Of a DNA stretch of 64,000 nucleotides, positions 55,971 through 64,000 are shown piece by piece (within the stretch, counting starts at the first letter, position 1; each line of letters opens with the position of its first letter). Under the pieces are notes generated by a model, which searched no databases, was not told the DNA's origin, and saw only the letters and a list, made by a program, of their open reading frames with translations. Both the position numbers and the translations under genes were made by a program. The stretch is from Campylobacter concisus (GTDB lineage: Bacteria; Campylobacterota; Campylobacteria; Campylobacterales; Campylobacteraceae). The DNA lies in NCBI RefSeq assembly GCF_003048675.2, contig NZ_CP060707.1, positions 1,426,001 through 1,490,000 on the forward strand. The letters run 5' to 3'.

Positions 55971-57289
55971 GCTTTGACGCCTATCTGAAAATACTTAAAT
56001 CCATGCTCGGCTAAAGCTTTAGCGTTATACTGGTTGCGTCCATCAAATATGACGGCGTTTTTTAGCCTCTCTTTGATCTCCATAAAATCAGGCGATCTAA
56101 ACTCGCTCCACTCTGTCACAAGCACCATAGCATCGGCGTTATCAAGAGCGTCATACTTATTTTTAGCGTATTTCACATCTATATTTGGCATATATTTTTT
56201 CGCTTCTTCGCTTGCTTTTGGATCGTAAGCGACCACTTTTGCGCCAGCTTCATCCAAAAGCTTTATCAAAGTTAGCGAGCTAGCCTCTCTCATATCATCG
56301 GTATTTGGCTTAAATGCAAGCCCCCAAAGTGCGATCGTTTTGCCCTTTAGATCGCCGCCAAAGAAGTTATAAATTTTATCAAATAGAACTCTTTTTTGAG
56401 CCTTATTTCTTGACTCAACCGCGTTTAAAAGCTCTGGCTCAAAGCCATTTTGTCTAGCTGTGTAGATGAGCGCCTCGACGTCTTTTGGAAAGCAGCTACC
56501 GCCGTATCCGCAGCCTGGGTAGATGAAGCTATATCCGATCCTTGAGTCGCTGCCGATGCCTTTTCTTACTAAATTTACATCAGCTCCTACGCGCTCACAG
56601 ATATTTGCTATCTCGTTTATAAAGCTTATTTTGGTTGCTAGCATCGAATTTGCAGCGTATTTTGTCATCTCGGCTGATTTTACGTCCATACAAATGAGCC
56701 TGTCGTGATTTTTCATAAATGGCTCATAAAGCTCTCTCATCACGCTAAAGCCCCACTCGCTGCTAGCTCCGATAACTACGCGGTCTGGCTTTAAAAAATC
56801 TTCAACCGCCGCGCCCTCTTTTAAAAACTCTGGGTTTGAAACTACTTCAAATTTGATCTCTACATTTCTCTTTTTAAGCTCAGCCTCGATCACCTCGTGC
56901 ACCTTAGCTCCAGTGCCTACTGGAACGGTTGATTTATCGACTACAATTAGCGGTTTGCTTAAATTTTCTCCGATAGATTTGGCAACTGATAGGACGTATT
57001 TTAAATCCGCCTGTCCATCAGCGCCCATAGGCGTGCCAACCGCGATAAATAGCACATCTGCATGCTCTAGCGCCTCGGTTATCTGCGTGCTAAATTTAAG
57101 CGAGCCATTTTTGTAGCACTCACTCACAATATCAGCAAGCCCAGGCTCATATATCGGCACGACGCCGTTTTTTAGCGCTTCGATCTTTTTACTATCGACA
57201 TCGACGCAGATCACGCTGTTGCCCATTTTCGCAAAGCATGCACCACTTACTAGTCCAACATATCCAGTTCCAATTACTGCTATTTTCAT
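55967..57289 (-). CDS. ugd: UDP-glucose 6-dehydrogenase
   Basis: 440 residues from the ATG at 57289, which follows AAGGA; the longer frame to 57316 overlaps gne without a ribosome-binding site. NAD site MKIAVIGTGYVGLVSGACFA, FIAVGTPMGADGQADL, VVDKSTVPVGTGAK, and catalytic Cys in GSCFPKDVEAL. It oxidises UDP-glucose to UDP-glucuronate. UDP-glucuronate 4-epimerase at 60941-61999 could convert the product to UDP-galacturonate. Confidence 0.92.
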   Translation of the reverse strand: MKIAVIGTGYVGLVSGACFAKMGNSVICVDVDSKKIEALKNGVVPIYEPGLADIVSECYKNGSLKFSTQITEALEHADVLFIAVGTPMGADGQADLKYVLSVAKSIGENLSKPLIVVDKSTVPVGTGAKVHEVIEAELKKRNVEIKFEVVSNPEFLKEGAAVEDFLKPDRVVIGASSEWGFSVMRELYEPFMKNHDRLICMDVKSAEMTKYAANSMLATKISFINEIANICERVGADVNLVRKGIGSDSRIGYSFIYPGCGYGGSCFPKDVEALIYTARQNGFEPELLNAVESRNKAQKRVLFDKIYNFFGGDLKGKTIALWGLAFKPNTDDMREASSLTLIKLLDEAGAKVVAYDPKASEEAKKYMPNIDVKYAKNKYDALDNADAMVLVTEWSEFRSPDFMEIKERLKNAVIFDGRNQYNAKALAEHGFKYFQIGVKA

Positions 57290-57297
57290 GCTTATCC

Positions 57298-58281
57298 TTA
57301 AATTCTCTTTTCCCACTCAAGGGCGGTTTTTATGATGAGCGCTAGATCGTCTCTTTTTGGTTTCCAGCTTGTTAGCGAGCGCAGTTTACTTGCGTTTGAG
57401 ATGAGGATAGCTGGGTCGCCGTCCCTTCTTGGCGCATTTAGCACTTTAAAATTTACTCCGCTTACTTTTTTTGCGGTCTCGATGACCTCTTTTACACTAA
57501 ATCCCCTGCCATATCCCACATTAAAAGTTTCGCTATCGTTTTGGCTGATGTAATCAAGCGCGCTTATGTGAGCGTCTGCTAGGTCGCTAACGTGGATATA
57601 GTCTCTAACGCATGTGCCATCTTTTGTCGCGTAGTCATCGCCAAAGATACCCATGCTCTCGCGCTTGCCAAGTGCTGTTTGGACGGCTACTTTGATAAGG
57701 TGCGTGGCGTTTGGATAGTTTTGACCGATAAGCCCCTCCTCGTCTGCGCCTGCGACGTTAAAATAGCGCAAAATCGCAAATTTGAAATTTTCATTTGAAG
57801 CGGCGTAATCTTTGATGATCTGCTCGCTCATGAGCTTGCTTCTGCCGTATGGATTTATCGGGTTTGTAGGCGTTGTTTCGCTAACTTCTGCCACGTCTGG
57901 CTCGCCATAAACTGCGGCAGTTGAGCTAAATATAAATTTATTTACGTTGTAAGTTTTTGCGTATTTTAGCACCCTTGCGACGTTTGCGGTATTGTTTAGA
58001 TAGTATTTTAGCGGCTCGCTCATGCTCTCAAAGACCTCGATAAACGCTGCAAAATGGATGATCGCATCAAATTTACCATTTGCAAAAATTTCGCTTAGAT
58101 CATCTTCTAAATTTGCATTTATAAATTTAAAATTTCCTATCTTTTGGAGTGCCTCAAGTGCTTTTTGTGAGCCCTTGCAGAGATTGTCGATGATGGTTAT
58201 CTCATCTTTGCCTTGCTTTAAAAGTGCTTTTACTACGTGGCTGCCGATATATCCAGCTCCACCTGTTACTAAAATTTTCAA
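57298..58281 (-). CDS. gne: UDP-GlcNAc/UDP-glucose 4-epimerase
   Basis: 327 residues from a TTG at 58281, because AAAGG lies 7 nt upstream, whereas the ATG at 58296 has no ribosome-binding site and would itself contain that AAAGG. NAD motif TGGAGYIGSHVVKAL, FSSTAAVYGEP, catalytic YGRSK, and long identity in wording to C. jejuni Gne (KEVIETAKKVSG, LTSWKPKRDDLALI). It supplies UDP-GalNAc and UDP-Gal. It heads the operon that runs to hisA. Confidence 0.9.
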   Translation of the reverse strand: MKILVTGGAGYIGSHVVKALLKQGKDEITIIDNLCKGSQKALEALQKIGNFKFINANLEDDLSEIFANGKFDAIIHFAAFIEVFESMSEPLKYYLNNTANVARVLKYAKTYNVNKFIFSSTAAVYGEPDVAEVSETTPTNPINPYGRSKLMSEQIIKDYAASNENFKFAILRYFNVAGADEEGLIGQNYPNATHLIKVAVQTALGKRESMGIFGDDYATKDGTCVRDYIHVSDLADAHISALDYISQNDSETFNVGYGRGFSVKEVIETAKKVSGVNFKVLNAPRRDGDPAILISNASKLRSLTSWKPKRDDLALIIKTALEWEKRI

Positions 58282-58309
58282 GTTTAAGCCTTTCATTAAA
58301 AGTGGTTAA

Positions 58310-58318
58310 TTTTATCAA
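58310..58318 (-). promoter_or_regulatory. Extended -10 promoter of the glycosylation operon
   Basis: TGATAAAAT on the minus strand, preceded by a T-rich stretch (CTATTTT), lies about 29 bp upstream of the gne TTG. It is the only good promoter before a ~22 kb run of genes with almost no gaps. Confidence 0.55.
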
Positions 58319-58397
58319 AAATAGAGTAAAGCAAAAGTAAAGCAAGGTTAGTTTTTAAAATTTGCTTGAAGGCTGCGTGGATAGGTCTTTGCCTTTA

Positions 58398-58434
58398 TAA
58401 ATTTAAAATAGACTTACAATCTATTTTAAATTTA
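58398..58434 (+). promoter_or_regulatory. Perfect 15-bp inverted repeat, probable operator
   Basis: TAAATTTAAAATAGA (58398-58412) and TCTATTTTAAATTTA (58420-58434) are exact inverse complements around a 7-nt spacer. The right arm ends 5 bp before a TATAAT, covering the -35 region of the monooxygenase promoter. It follows no gene end, so it is more likely a regulator-binding site than a terminator. Confidence 0.6.
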
Positions 58435-58439
58435 ATCTT

Positions 58440-58445
58440 TATAAT
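58440..58445 (+). promoter_or_regulatory. -10 box of the flavin monooxygenase promoter
   Basis: A perfect TATAAT 31 bp before the ATG at 58477, with AAAGGA as the ribosome-binding site. The operator-like palindrome is immediately upstream. Confidence 0.65.
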
Positions 58446-58476
58446 CTCTCATCTACAAAATAAAAAAGGATAAAAA

Positions 58477-59517
58477 ATGAATCTCTCAATCTTAAATTTA
58501 CTACCGATAAAACAAGGCGGTGACGCAAAAGCCGCCATAGACGCAGCCGTTAGACTGGCTAAATTTGCCGAGGATATCGGCATAAATCGCTACTGGGTCG
58601 CAGAGCATCACAATATGCAAAATTTAGCAAGCTCAGCCACGCAGCTCATCATCGCGCACATCTTAGAGCATACAAAAAGTTTGCGTGTGGGCTCTGGCGG
58701 AGTGATGCTACCAAACCACAGCCCCTACTCCATCGCAGAGCAGTACGCCACTCTTGAGACGCTATTTCCAAACCGCGTCGATCTTGGGCTTGGCAGAGCT
58801 CCAGGGACTGACCAAGAGACAGCTGCAGTGCTTAGACGCGGTGCCAGAGAGATAGAATTTGATATGCAAATAAACGACCTAATGGACTATTTTAACGCCA
58901 AAAGAGCCGTAAAAGCCTATCCAAAAATTGAAAAATTTCCGCCTATTTACATACTTGGCTCAAGCATATATAGCGCATACGTGGCGGCTGAGTTTGGTCT
59001 GCCTTACGCCTTTGCGTCGCACTTTGCACCACGTGCGCTAGAAAAAGCGGTAGAAATTTATCGTCAAAATTTCAAACCATCGCCTTTTTTAAAAGCGCCC
59101 TATATCATCGCAGGAGCAAATGTGATAATAGCCCAAAGTGACGAGCTAGCAAAGAGCTTGGCAACTACGCAAACGCAGTTTTTCTTAAACGTAGTAACTG
59201 GCGAAAAAGAGTATTTGCAGCCGCCAAAAAAGGATAACGACGAGGTCTTTGCTGCGTCTTACAAAACAGGTGCCAAGGCTCCGCATTTTGGGCCGATCGA
59301 CTTTAGGCAAATAGAGCTAAAAAATAGAGAAAGAAGCGTCACAGAAGAGATGATGGCGTGCTCTTTCATAGGCTCAAAGCAAAGCGTTAAAGAGCAAATT
59401 TTAGAGTTTCAAAACAGACTTGAAGTCGATGAGATCATGGCTCAAAGTTTCATCTTTGATGAGGAGGCGCAGCTTGACTCTTTTAGGGCGTTAAAAGAGA
59501 TCGCGGACGAAATTTAA
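58477..59517 (+). CDS. Luciferase-like (LLM class) flavin-dependent monooxygenase
   Basis: 346 residues of the bacterial luciferase superfamily: YWVAEHHNMQNLASSATQLI, VGSGGVMLPNHSPY, AEQYATLETLFPNRVDLGLGRAPG and FASHFAPRALEKAVEIY. It probably uses reduced flavin and oxygen on an unknown small substrate. It is a single-gene unit with a strong -10 and palindromic operator, so it is likely inducible. Its TAA shares TTAA with the stop of the convergent ligase gene. Confidence 0.82.
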   Translation: MNLSILNLLPIKQGGDAKAAIDAAVRLAKFAEDIGINRYWVAEHHNMQNLASSATQLIIAHILEHTKSLRVGSGGVMLPNHSPYSIAEQYATLETLFPNRVDLGLGRAPGTDQETAAVLRRGAREIEFDMQINDLMDYFNAKRAVKAYPKIEKFPPIYILGSSIYSAYVAAEFGLPYAFASHFAPRALEKAVEIYRQNFKPSPFLKAPYIIAGANVIIAQSDELAKSLATTQTQFFLNVVTGEKEYLQPPKKDNDEVFAASYKTGAKAPHFGPIDFRQIELKNRERSVTEEMMACSFIGSKQSVKEQILEFQNRLEVDEIMAQSFIFDEEAQLDSFRALKEIADEI

Positions 59518-60386
59518 TCCTCTCTAATCCTTAAAAATATAGGAAATCTTGGCTTGCCGTTGGCGGTTAAATTTTGAAATTTATATGTGATGATAGAGCC
59601 TATCTTTGGGGGATCTTGACGGTTTTTATCGCTTAGTCCTGAGCCTATTTTAAAGATAGTGCCCTCTTTTGGCTCGCCAGCTTTTTCTTTATCATCTTTG
59701 CTACCAAGTGCCTTGCAGGTGAGCGAGCCAGCAAGATTTGCGTATTTGCCGCTGCCTTTATTTATAGTGATAACCTCACACTCGGCGTCTTTAAATTTCT
59801 TAAATTTGAGCGCATTTTTACTTCGTTTTCGCTCGTATGGCGCATTTGGCTCACGCACCACAGCTCCTTCGCCGCCTTTTGCGATGATACTTTCAGTAAA
59901 TTTTAAAAACTGAGCGTTATCGCGCATTTTTATCTGCTTTATGATGATTAAATTGTCATTTGGCTCATTTTTTAGAAATTTAGCCAAAACTTCAAGCCTA
60001 CGAGGCAAGCCGCCACTTGCCTCTGGCACGTCAAAAACGTGAAATTTAAGCTTGCTCCACGCCTTTTCATCTGGCAGCTTATCCATCACGCTTGCTTGAA
60101 TCTCTTCAAATTTAAGCTCCTTTGCGTAAAGCTCACCGTCAAGTGCAAATTTAGGGAAATTTTTAGTAAAACTTAGTGGTGCATTTAACTTTTTGCCCTG
60201 CCTTGAGAGCAAATTCTCTCCGTCCCAGTAGGCACGCACGCCATCAAGCTTCTCGCTAGCTAGCCAACCTGAGACATTTTGATCTTTAAATTCGCTAAGG
60301 CGCAGCAGTTCAAGAGAAAATGCAAAATTTAAAAGCACCAAAAGTGCAAAAACTATCCTAATCAGCCTTTTGCCTTGCAAAAACAA
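59514..60386 (-). CDS. Secreted ATP-dependent DNA ligase (LigE-like)
   Basis: 290 residues with an N-terminal hydrophobic signal (IRIVFALLVLLNFAFS, about 9-24). The adenylation domain has nucleotidyl-lysine K46 in SEKLDGVRAYW, then FALDGELY, KFHVFDVP, GGEGAVVREP and LKFKKFKDAECEV. A C-terminal OB-fold ends FPIFLRIRED. There is no BRCT or zinc finger; this is the minimal exported ligase type. The role is unproven; repair or processing of DNA in the periplasm is possible. The start is uncertain: TTG at 60386 overlaps tag by 25 bp with only a weak ribosome-binding site. Confidence 0.82.
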   Translation of the reverse strand: MFLQGKRLIRIVFALLVLLNFAFSLELLRLSEFKDQNVSGWLASEKLDGVRAYWDGENLLSRQGKKLNAPLSFTKNFPKFALDGELYAKELKFEEIQASVMDKLPDEKAWSKLKFHVFDVPEASGGLPRRLEVLAKFLKNEPNDNLIIIKQIKMRDNAQFLKFTESIIAKGGEGAVVREPNAPYERKRSKNALKFKKFKDAECEVITINKGSGKYANLAGSLTCKALGSKDDKEKAGEPKEGTIFKIGSGLSDKNRQDPPKIGSIITYKFQNLTANGKPRFPIFLRIRED

Positions 60387-60940
60387 TAATCCATATGATC
60401 ATCCACCACGCCCACACTTTGCAAAAAGGCATAGGTGCTAACAGAGCCTAGAAACTTAAACCCTCGCTTTTTTAGCTCCTTTGCCACAAAGTCAGACATC
60501 GGCGTGGTTGCCGGCACTTGCTTGATATTTTGATAGTGATTGATGATCTGTTTGCCGTCAAATTTGGGATCAAATTTTCTTAGCAGATGCCCCCACAAAT
60601 AGTCATAAAAGCTGCCAAATTCTTGCGTTACTGATAAAAAAGCAAGTGCGTTTGTGGCAAGCGATTTTAGTTTTAGTCTATTGCGCATCAACCCTTCGTT
60701 TTGCATAAATTTAGCTATCTCGGCCTCGCCATAAAGCTTGATCTTTTCAGGATCAAAGCCGTCAAATGCCACTCTCATAGCCTCTCTTTTTTGAAGCACT
60801 CCATGCCACGAAAGTCCTGCTTGAAAGCCCTCTAAAACTATTATCTCAAAAAATTTTCTATCATCTTTTATGACCTTGCCCCACTCATTATCGTGGTAGG
60901 CTATATCAAGCTCGCCCTTGGCCCACTCGCAACGTCTCAT
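60362..60940 (-). CDS. tag: DNA-3-methyladenine glycosylase I
   Basis: 192 residues: RRCEWAKGELDIAYHDNEWG at the N-terminus, FEIIVLEGFQAGLSWHGVLQKRE, AFDGFDPEKI and the C-terminal DHMDYCFCK. C4, H17 and the C-terminal His/Cys residues form the HhH-type zinc snap. It removes 3-methyladenine from DNA. The TAA-to-ATG distance from the upstream epimerase is zero, and it overlaps the ligase gene. Confidence 0.95.
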   Translation of the reverse strand: MRRCEWAKGELDIAYHDNEWGKVIKDDRKFFEIIVLEGFQAGLSWHGVLQKREAMRVAFDGFDPEKIKLYGEAEIAKFMQNEGLMRNRLKLKSLATNALAFLSVTQEFGSFYDYLWGHLLRKFDPKFDGKQIINHYQNIKQVPATTPMSDFVAKELKKRGFKFLGSVSTYAFLQSVGVVDDHMDYCFCKAKG

Positions 60941-61999
60941 TTAGATCTTGATCCCGTAAAACTCGCTATACCACTCGACAAATTTAGCCACACCGTCGTT
61001 TACTTTTGTATTTGGTTTGTAGTCAAAGTCAGCTACCAAGTCGCTCACATCAGCAAATGTCGCTGGCACGTCGCCTGCTTGAAGTGGGAGAAAATTTTTC
61101 TTGATCTCACGGCCGATCTTTATCTCAACTGCCTTGATGTAGTCCATGAGCTCGACTGGGCTGTTGTTGCCGATATTATAGACCTTAAACGGCGCTTTTG
61201 AGGTGGCAGGGTCTGGGTGCTTTGCGTCCCAAGCTGGATTAGGTTTAGCTGGGTTGTCGATGCACTTAATTATGCCCTTTACTATGTCGTCTACGTAGGT
61301 AAAGTCGCGCTTCATCTTGCCGTAGTTAAAGACGTCGATGGTTTTATCTTTAAGTGCCGCGTCAACAAACAAAAATAGCGCCATATCAGGGCGTCCCCAT
61401 GGTCCATAAACCGTAAAAAAGCGAAGTCCAGTCGTTGGCACGTTAAATAGGTGGCTATAAGTGTGCGCCATCATCTCGTTGCTCTTTTTGGTCGCTGCGT
61501 AGAGGCTTATAGGGTGATTGACCCCCTCGTGCGTAGAAAATGGCATGTTTTCATTTAGGCCATAAACCGAGCTAGAGCTTGCATAGACTAGGTTTTTGAT
61601 CTCGTTGTGGCGGCAGCACTCGAGGATGTTCATAAAGCCTGTGATGTTGCTGTCTATATAGGCTTTTGGGTTTATGAGCGAGTAGCGAACGCCAGCTTGT
61701 GCGGCTAAATTCACCACTACATCAAATTTTTGCTTCTCAAAAAGCTCTTTCATCGTCTTTTCATCAGCAAGGTCTGCTTTTATAAATTTTAAATTTGGAT
61801 GCGTTTTTGAGACGATAAGCTTGCCGTAGTCTATCTCGCTCACGTCAAAGCCAGCCGTTTTTAGGCGTGCAAGCTTTAAATTTACGTCGTAATAGTCATT
61901 TATCACGTCATACCCAACGACCTCATCCCCACGAGCCACAAGGGCATTTGCAAGGTGAAATCCTATAAATCCAGCTGTTCCAGTTACTAAAATTTTCAT
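60941..61999 (-). CDS. UDP-glucuronate 4-epimerase (NAD-dependent epimerase)
   Basis: A 352-residue short-chain epimerase: [55 protein letters not shown], catalytic YAATK, and [16 protein letters not shown]. This wording is the UDP-GlcA 4-epimerase (LpsL/Cap1J) branch. It would convert UDP-GlcA from Ugd into UDP-GalA. It lies outside the glycosylation operon, 20 bp after the exonuclease gene and abutting tag. Confidence 0.85.
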   Translation of the reverse strand: MKILVTGTAGFIGFHLANALVARGDEVVGYDVINDYYDVNLKLARLKTAGFDVSEIDYGKLIVSKTHPNLKFIKADLADEKTMKELFEKQKFDVVVNLAAQAGVRYSLINPKAYIDSNITGFMNILECCRHNEIKNLVYASSSSVYGLNENMPFSTHEGVNHPISLYAATKKSNEMMAHTYSHLFNVPTTGLRFFTVYGPWGRPDMALFLFVDAALKDKTIDVFNYGKMKRDFTYVDDIVKGIIKCIDNPAKPNPAWDAKHPDPATSKAPFKVYNIGNNSPVELMDYIKAVEIKIGREIKKNFLPLQAGDVPATFADVSDLVADFDYKPNTKVNDGVAKFVEWYSEFYGIKI

Positions 62000-62019
62000 A
62001 TTTTTCCTTTCATTTTGAC

Positions 62020-63030
62020 TTATTCGTCGTCTAAATTTATCTCAGGCACTTTCTCTTCAAAAAGTGTCTTGCTCTTTGGCTCTTTTGGCTTTAGATCGCT
62101 TGCTTTTTTAAGCAGACCGCCCAGCATATCGCGATTTAGCTCCTCTTTGCTAATGGGCCTTACATCATCAAATTCGCTAAACTCCAAAGCCTCTTTATCT
62201 ATCTTTATCTCGTAGTCTAGCTGTCCGCTAAGCCTTGCTAGCTCGTCGCTTATCGCAGAGCAAAAGACCTCAGTGTATCCCCTGTGAGCGCAGTTTTTAG
62301 CTAGAAATTCGCTCATCACATTTAGGTGATTTATGTAGTCATCTTGCAAGATATTTGCCTGCAAAAGCTCAAATTTCAAAAATAGCCAGTATGTGTTTAG
62401 CACGTCACTTTCGCAGTATTCGTTTATCTTATCAAGTTCGCCTGCGTAGTATAGCTCAAGCACCTGATCGCCGTGCACGTCGTATTTGCCAGGTAAATTT
62501 AAGCTAGCACAAAGTGTATCAAGCTTTAGCCCTCTAACACTTCCAAAATCGCTTATAAAATCAAGCAGATCAAGGTGAAATTTAGGCGAATACCTTGCCC
62601 TATAATTTTCCCATTTGTTTTTGTTTAGCTCTTTGTTTTCGCTCTCGTAATATGCCGCTGCGTTTAGGTTGTAGCGCATCGCACGCACCATAAGCATTGG
62701 CAGGTCAAAGCCACGGCCGTTAAAGCTAACGAGCCTTGGGTTGTAATCATTTATAAATTTTAAAAATTTAGCGATGATCTCGCGCTCATCCTTGCCCTCC
62801 ATCGTGCTAACTTTTAAAAATTTGCCGTATTCATCGGCCATCACCGCAGAGATCGCGACCACTCTATGAAACATCACAGGCAAAAACTCACTCCCACTAG
62901 CCTCTTTTTGCAAGGCCATCGCCTGCACGCTCACATCTTCGTCGCTTCCGTCGATGCCGTAAATTTTTCTTATCAAATTTGCATCAGGTATCGTCTCACA
63001 GTCAAAGACGCAGATGTAACTTTTCGCCAT
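62020..63030 (-). CDS. Predicted 3'-5' exonuclease related to PolB proofreading domain
   Basis: 336 residues. DnaQ-like motifs: Exo I FDCETIPD (about 9-16), Exo [16 protein letters not shown], Exo [16 protein letters not shown]. This is the PF10108-type PolB-like exonuclease family, stand-alone rather than attached to a polymerase. The C-terminal 70 residues are charged and probably flexible. The nucleic acid substrate is unknown. Confidence 0.8.
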   Translation of the reverse strand: MAKSYICVFDCETIPDANLIRKIYGIDGSDEDVSVQAMALQKEASGSEFLPVMFHRVVAISAVMADEYGKFLKVSTMEGKDEREIIAKFLKFINDYNPRLVSFNGRGFDLPMLMVRAMRYNLNAAAYYESENKELNKNKWENYRARYSPKFHLDLLDFISDFGSVRGLKLDTLCASLNLPGKYDVHGDQVLELYYAGELDKINEYCESDVLNTYWLFLKFELLQANILQDDYINHLNVMSEFLAKNCAHRGYTEVFCSAISDELARLSGQLDYEIKIDKEALEFSEFDDVRPISKEELNRDMLGGLLKKASDLKPKEPKSKTLFEEKVPEINLDDE

Positions 63031-63057
63031 TTTAGCCCTTTTTTAAGCATTTTTTTT

Positions 63058-63063
63058 TAAAAT
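63058..63063 (+). promoter_or_regulatory. Candidate -10 box of waaC
   Basis: TAAAAT after eight T residues lies 31 bp upstream of the waaC ATG and overlaps the opposite-strand -10 of the exonuclease gene, so the two promoters may compete. Confidence 0.35.
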
Positions 63064-63070
63064 CATACCA
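63062..63070 (-). promoter_or_regulatory. Extended -10 promoter of the exonuclease gene
   Basis: TGGTATGAT on the minus strand lies about 32 bp before the ATG at 63030, in the 63-bp divergent gap with waaC. AAGGG is the ribosome-binding site. Confidence 0.45.
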
Positions 63071-63093
63071 AAAATTTATATTTAAAGTGTTTT

Positions 63094-64000
63094 ATGCAAG
63101 ATAAAAATCAACTAAAAATAGCCATCGTAAAGCTTTCGGCACTTGGGGACATCGTCCATGCAGCCATCGTGCTTCAGTTTATCAAAAAGCACTGCCCAAA
63201 TACTCACATCACATGGCTGGTTGATGCCCGTTTTGCAAGCCTTTTAAAAGATCATCCCCTAATCGACGAACTAGTCATTTTGCCACTTAAAGAGAGCTTT
63301 AAAAAGAGCTACAAGATCATAAAAACACTTGGCAAATTTGACAAGATCATCGACCTGCAAGGACTTTTCAAATCAGCCGTCGTCGCAAAACTACTAGGCA
63401 AAGAAATTTATGGCTTTAGCAGAGAGAGCGTCAAAGAAAAGATCGCAGCCAGGCTTTATAGGCATAAATTTAAGATCGACTACAATGAAAATATCATAGT
63501 TAGAAACCTAAGCCTTGTTGGATACGCCTTAAATTTTAGCTTTGACAAAAGTGAAATTTTAAAAAAATCGCCCTGCTTTGAAATTTGCAAAAAATTTAAA
63601 AATGAAAGCGGCAAAAAACGCGTACTAATCGCTGCCTTTGCAAGCGAAGAGAGCAAAATTTATGATAAATTTAAAGATGTGATCAGACTGCTTGAGGGAT
63701 GCGAAATTTACCTTTGCTACGGGAGTGAGAGCGAAAAAACAAGGGCTGAGGCGATCATTTCAGGCACTTTTGCAAAACTGCTTGAAAAGCTAAGCATAAA
63801 AGATATGATAGATTTTATCGCAAGCTGCGATCTAGTAATCGGCAACGATAGCGGCTTAACGCACCTTGCATGGGCTGTAAATAGGCCTTCTATCACGCTT
63901 TTTGGTAACCGACCAAGCCACCGCAATGCCTACGTCACAGACAAAAATCTTGTCGTTGATATGGGTAAGGAGATAGATGCTAGAAGCATCGATAAAAACG
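63094..64000 (+). CDS. waaC: Lipopolysaccharide heptosyltransferase I, N-terminal part (truncated by window edge)
   Basis: The first 302 codons are present. The GT9 family N-terminus IAIVKLSALGDIVHAAIVLQ is followed by ITWLVDARFASLLKDHPLID, IIDLQGLFKSAVVA, and the donor-site GNDSGLTHLAWAVNRPSITLFG. It adds the first heptose to Kdo in the lipooligosaccharide core. waaC often opens the LOS locus in Campylobacter, so the genes beyond this window are probably LOS genes. The ATG at 63094 has only a weak AAAG ribosome-binding site. Confidence 0.9.
   Translation, partial: MQDKNQLKIAIVKLSALGDIVHAAIVLQFIKKHCPNTHITWLVDARFASLLKDHPLIDELVILPLKESFKKSYKIIKTLGKFDKIIDLQGLFKSAVVAKLLGKEIYGFSRESVKEKIAARLYRHKFKIDYNENIIVRNLSLVGYALNFSFDKSEILKKSPCFEICKKFKNESGKKRVLIAAFASEESKIYDKFKDVIRLLEGCEIYLCYGSESEKTRAEAIISGTFAKLLEKLSIKDMIDFIASCDLVIGNDSGLTHLAWAVNRPSITLFGNRPSHRNAYVTDKNLVVDMGKEIDARSIDKN

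Overview
The window is a gene-dense chromosomal segment of an epsilonproteobacterium, almost certainly a Campylobacter of the C. concisus/C. curvus/C. showae type. The evidence is the A/T-rich composition, the extended -10 promoters without clear -35 boxes, a complete pgl N-glycosylation locus, and gene neighbourhoods that I recognise from C. jejuni (rplY-pth-lptG-lysA-pheA-hisC-fliFGH-dxs-perR, tal-serB-cheW-cheA-cheV-greA-lpxB and pglG-cheY-prmA-ftsH-psd-pssA). Nearly every gene is on the minus strand. No rRNA, tRNA, IS element, prophage or CRISPR was seen.

Layout. 1-271: the start of trpE (minus). 416-1156: a TSUP exporter (plus). 1187-7030: a minus operon of CYTH/CHAD protein, ubiE, xseA, serC and a methyltransferase with a regulatory domain. 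7165-7575: perR. 7647-16445: lysA-pheA-hisC-fliF-fliG-fliH-dxs. 16501-18658: rplY-pth-lptG. 18726-27717: a long tight chain lpxB-greA-lpxH-cheV-cheA-cheW-serB-tal-pilT. 27820-29233: surE and tcdA (plus). 29234-30021: the only large gene-free stretch, with two near-identical 89 bp repeats, strong hairpins and what looks like a decayed piece of tcdA. 30022-36144: cheY-prmA-ftsH-psd-pssA, then a leucine-rich leader peptide and leuA. 36208-58281: a ~22 kb compact operon for N-linked protein glycosylation and sugar-nucleotide supply, ending in hisH-hisA. 58477-63030: a flavin monooxygenase with a palindromic operator, a periplasmic DNA ligase, tag, a UDP-glucuronate epimerase and a PolB-like exonuclease. 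63094-end: the start of waaC.

The glycosylation operon is the most interesting part. Besides the standard set (gne, pglA, B, C, D, E, F, G, H, I, J) it has a second PglB-type oligosaccharyltransferase, a Wzx/MATE-like flippase where C. jejuni has the ABC flippase PglK, an extra GT4 and a GT25 glycosyltransferase, two UDP-sugar 6-dehydrogenases and, between those dehydrogenases, a secreted ecotin-like serine protease inhibitor. The second oligosaccharyltransferase keeps the WWDYG and D-x-D catalytic motifs but has Phe where PglB has the arginine that reads the acidic -2 residue of the bacterial sequon. This suggests a second glycan assembly or transfer branch with a different acceptor preference.

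All functional calls rest on reading the sequence and on remembered family motifs; no search was run. Several start codons were moved downstream of the longest possible ORF on ribosome-binding-site and homology grounds.
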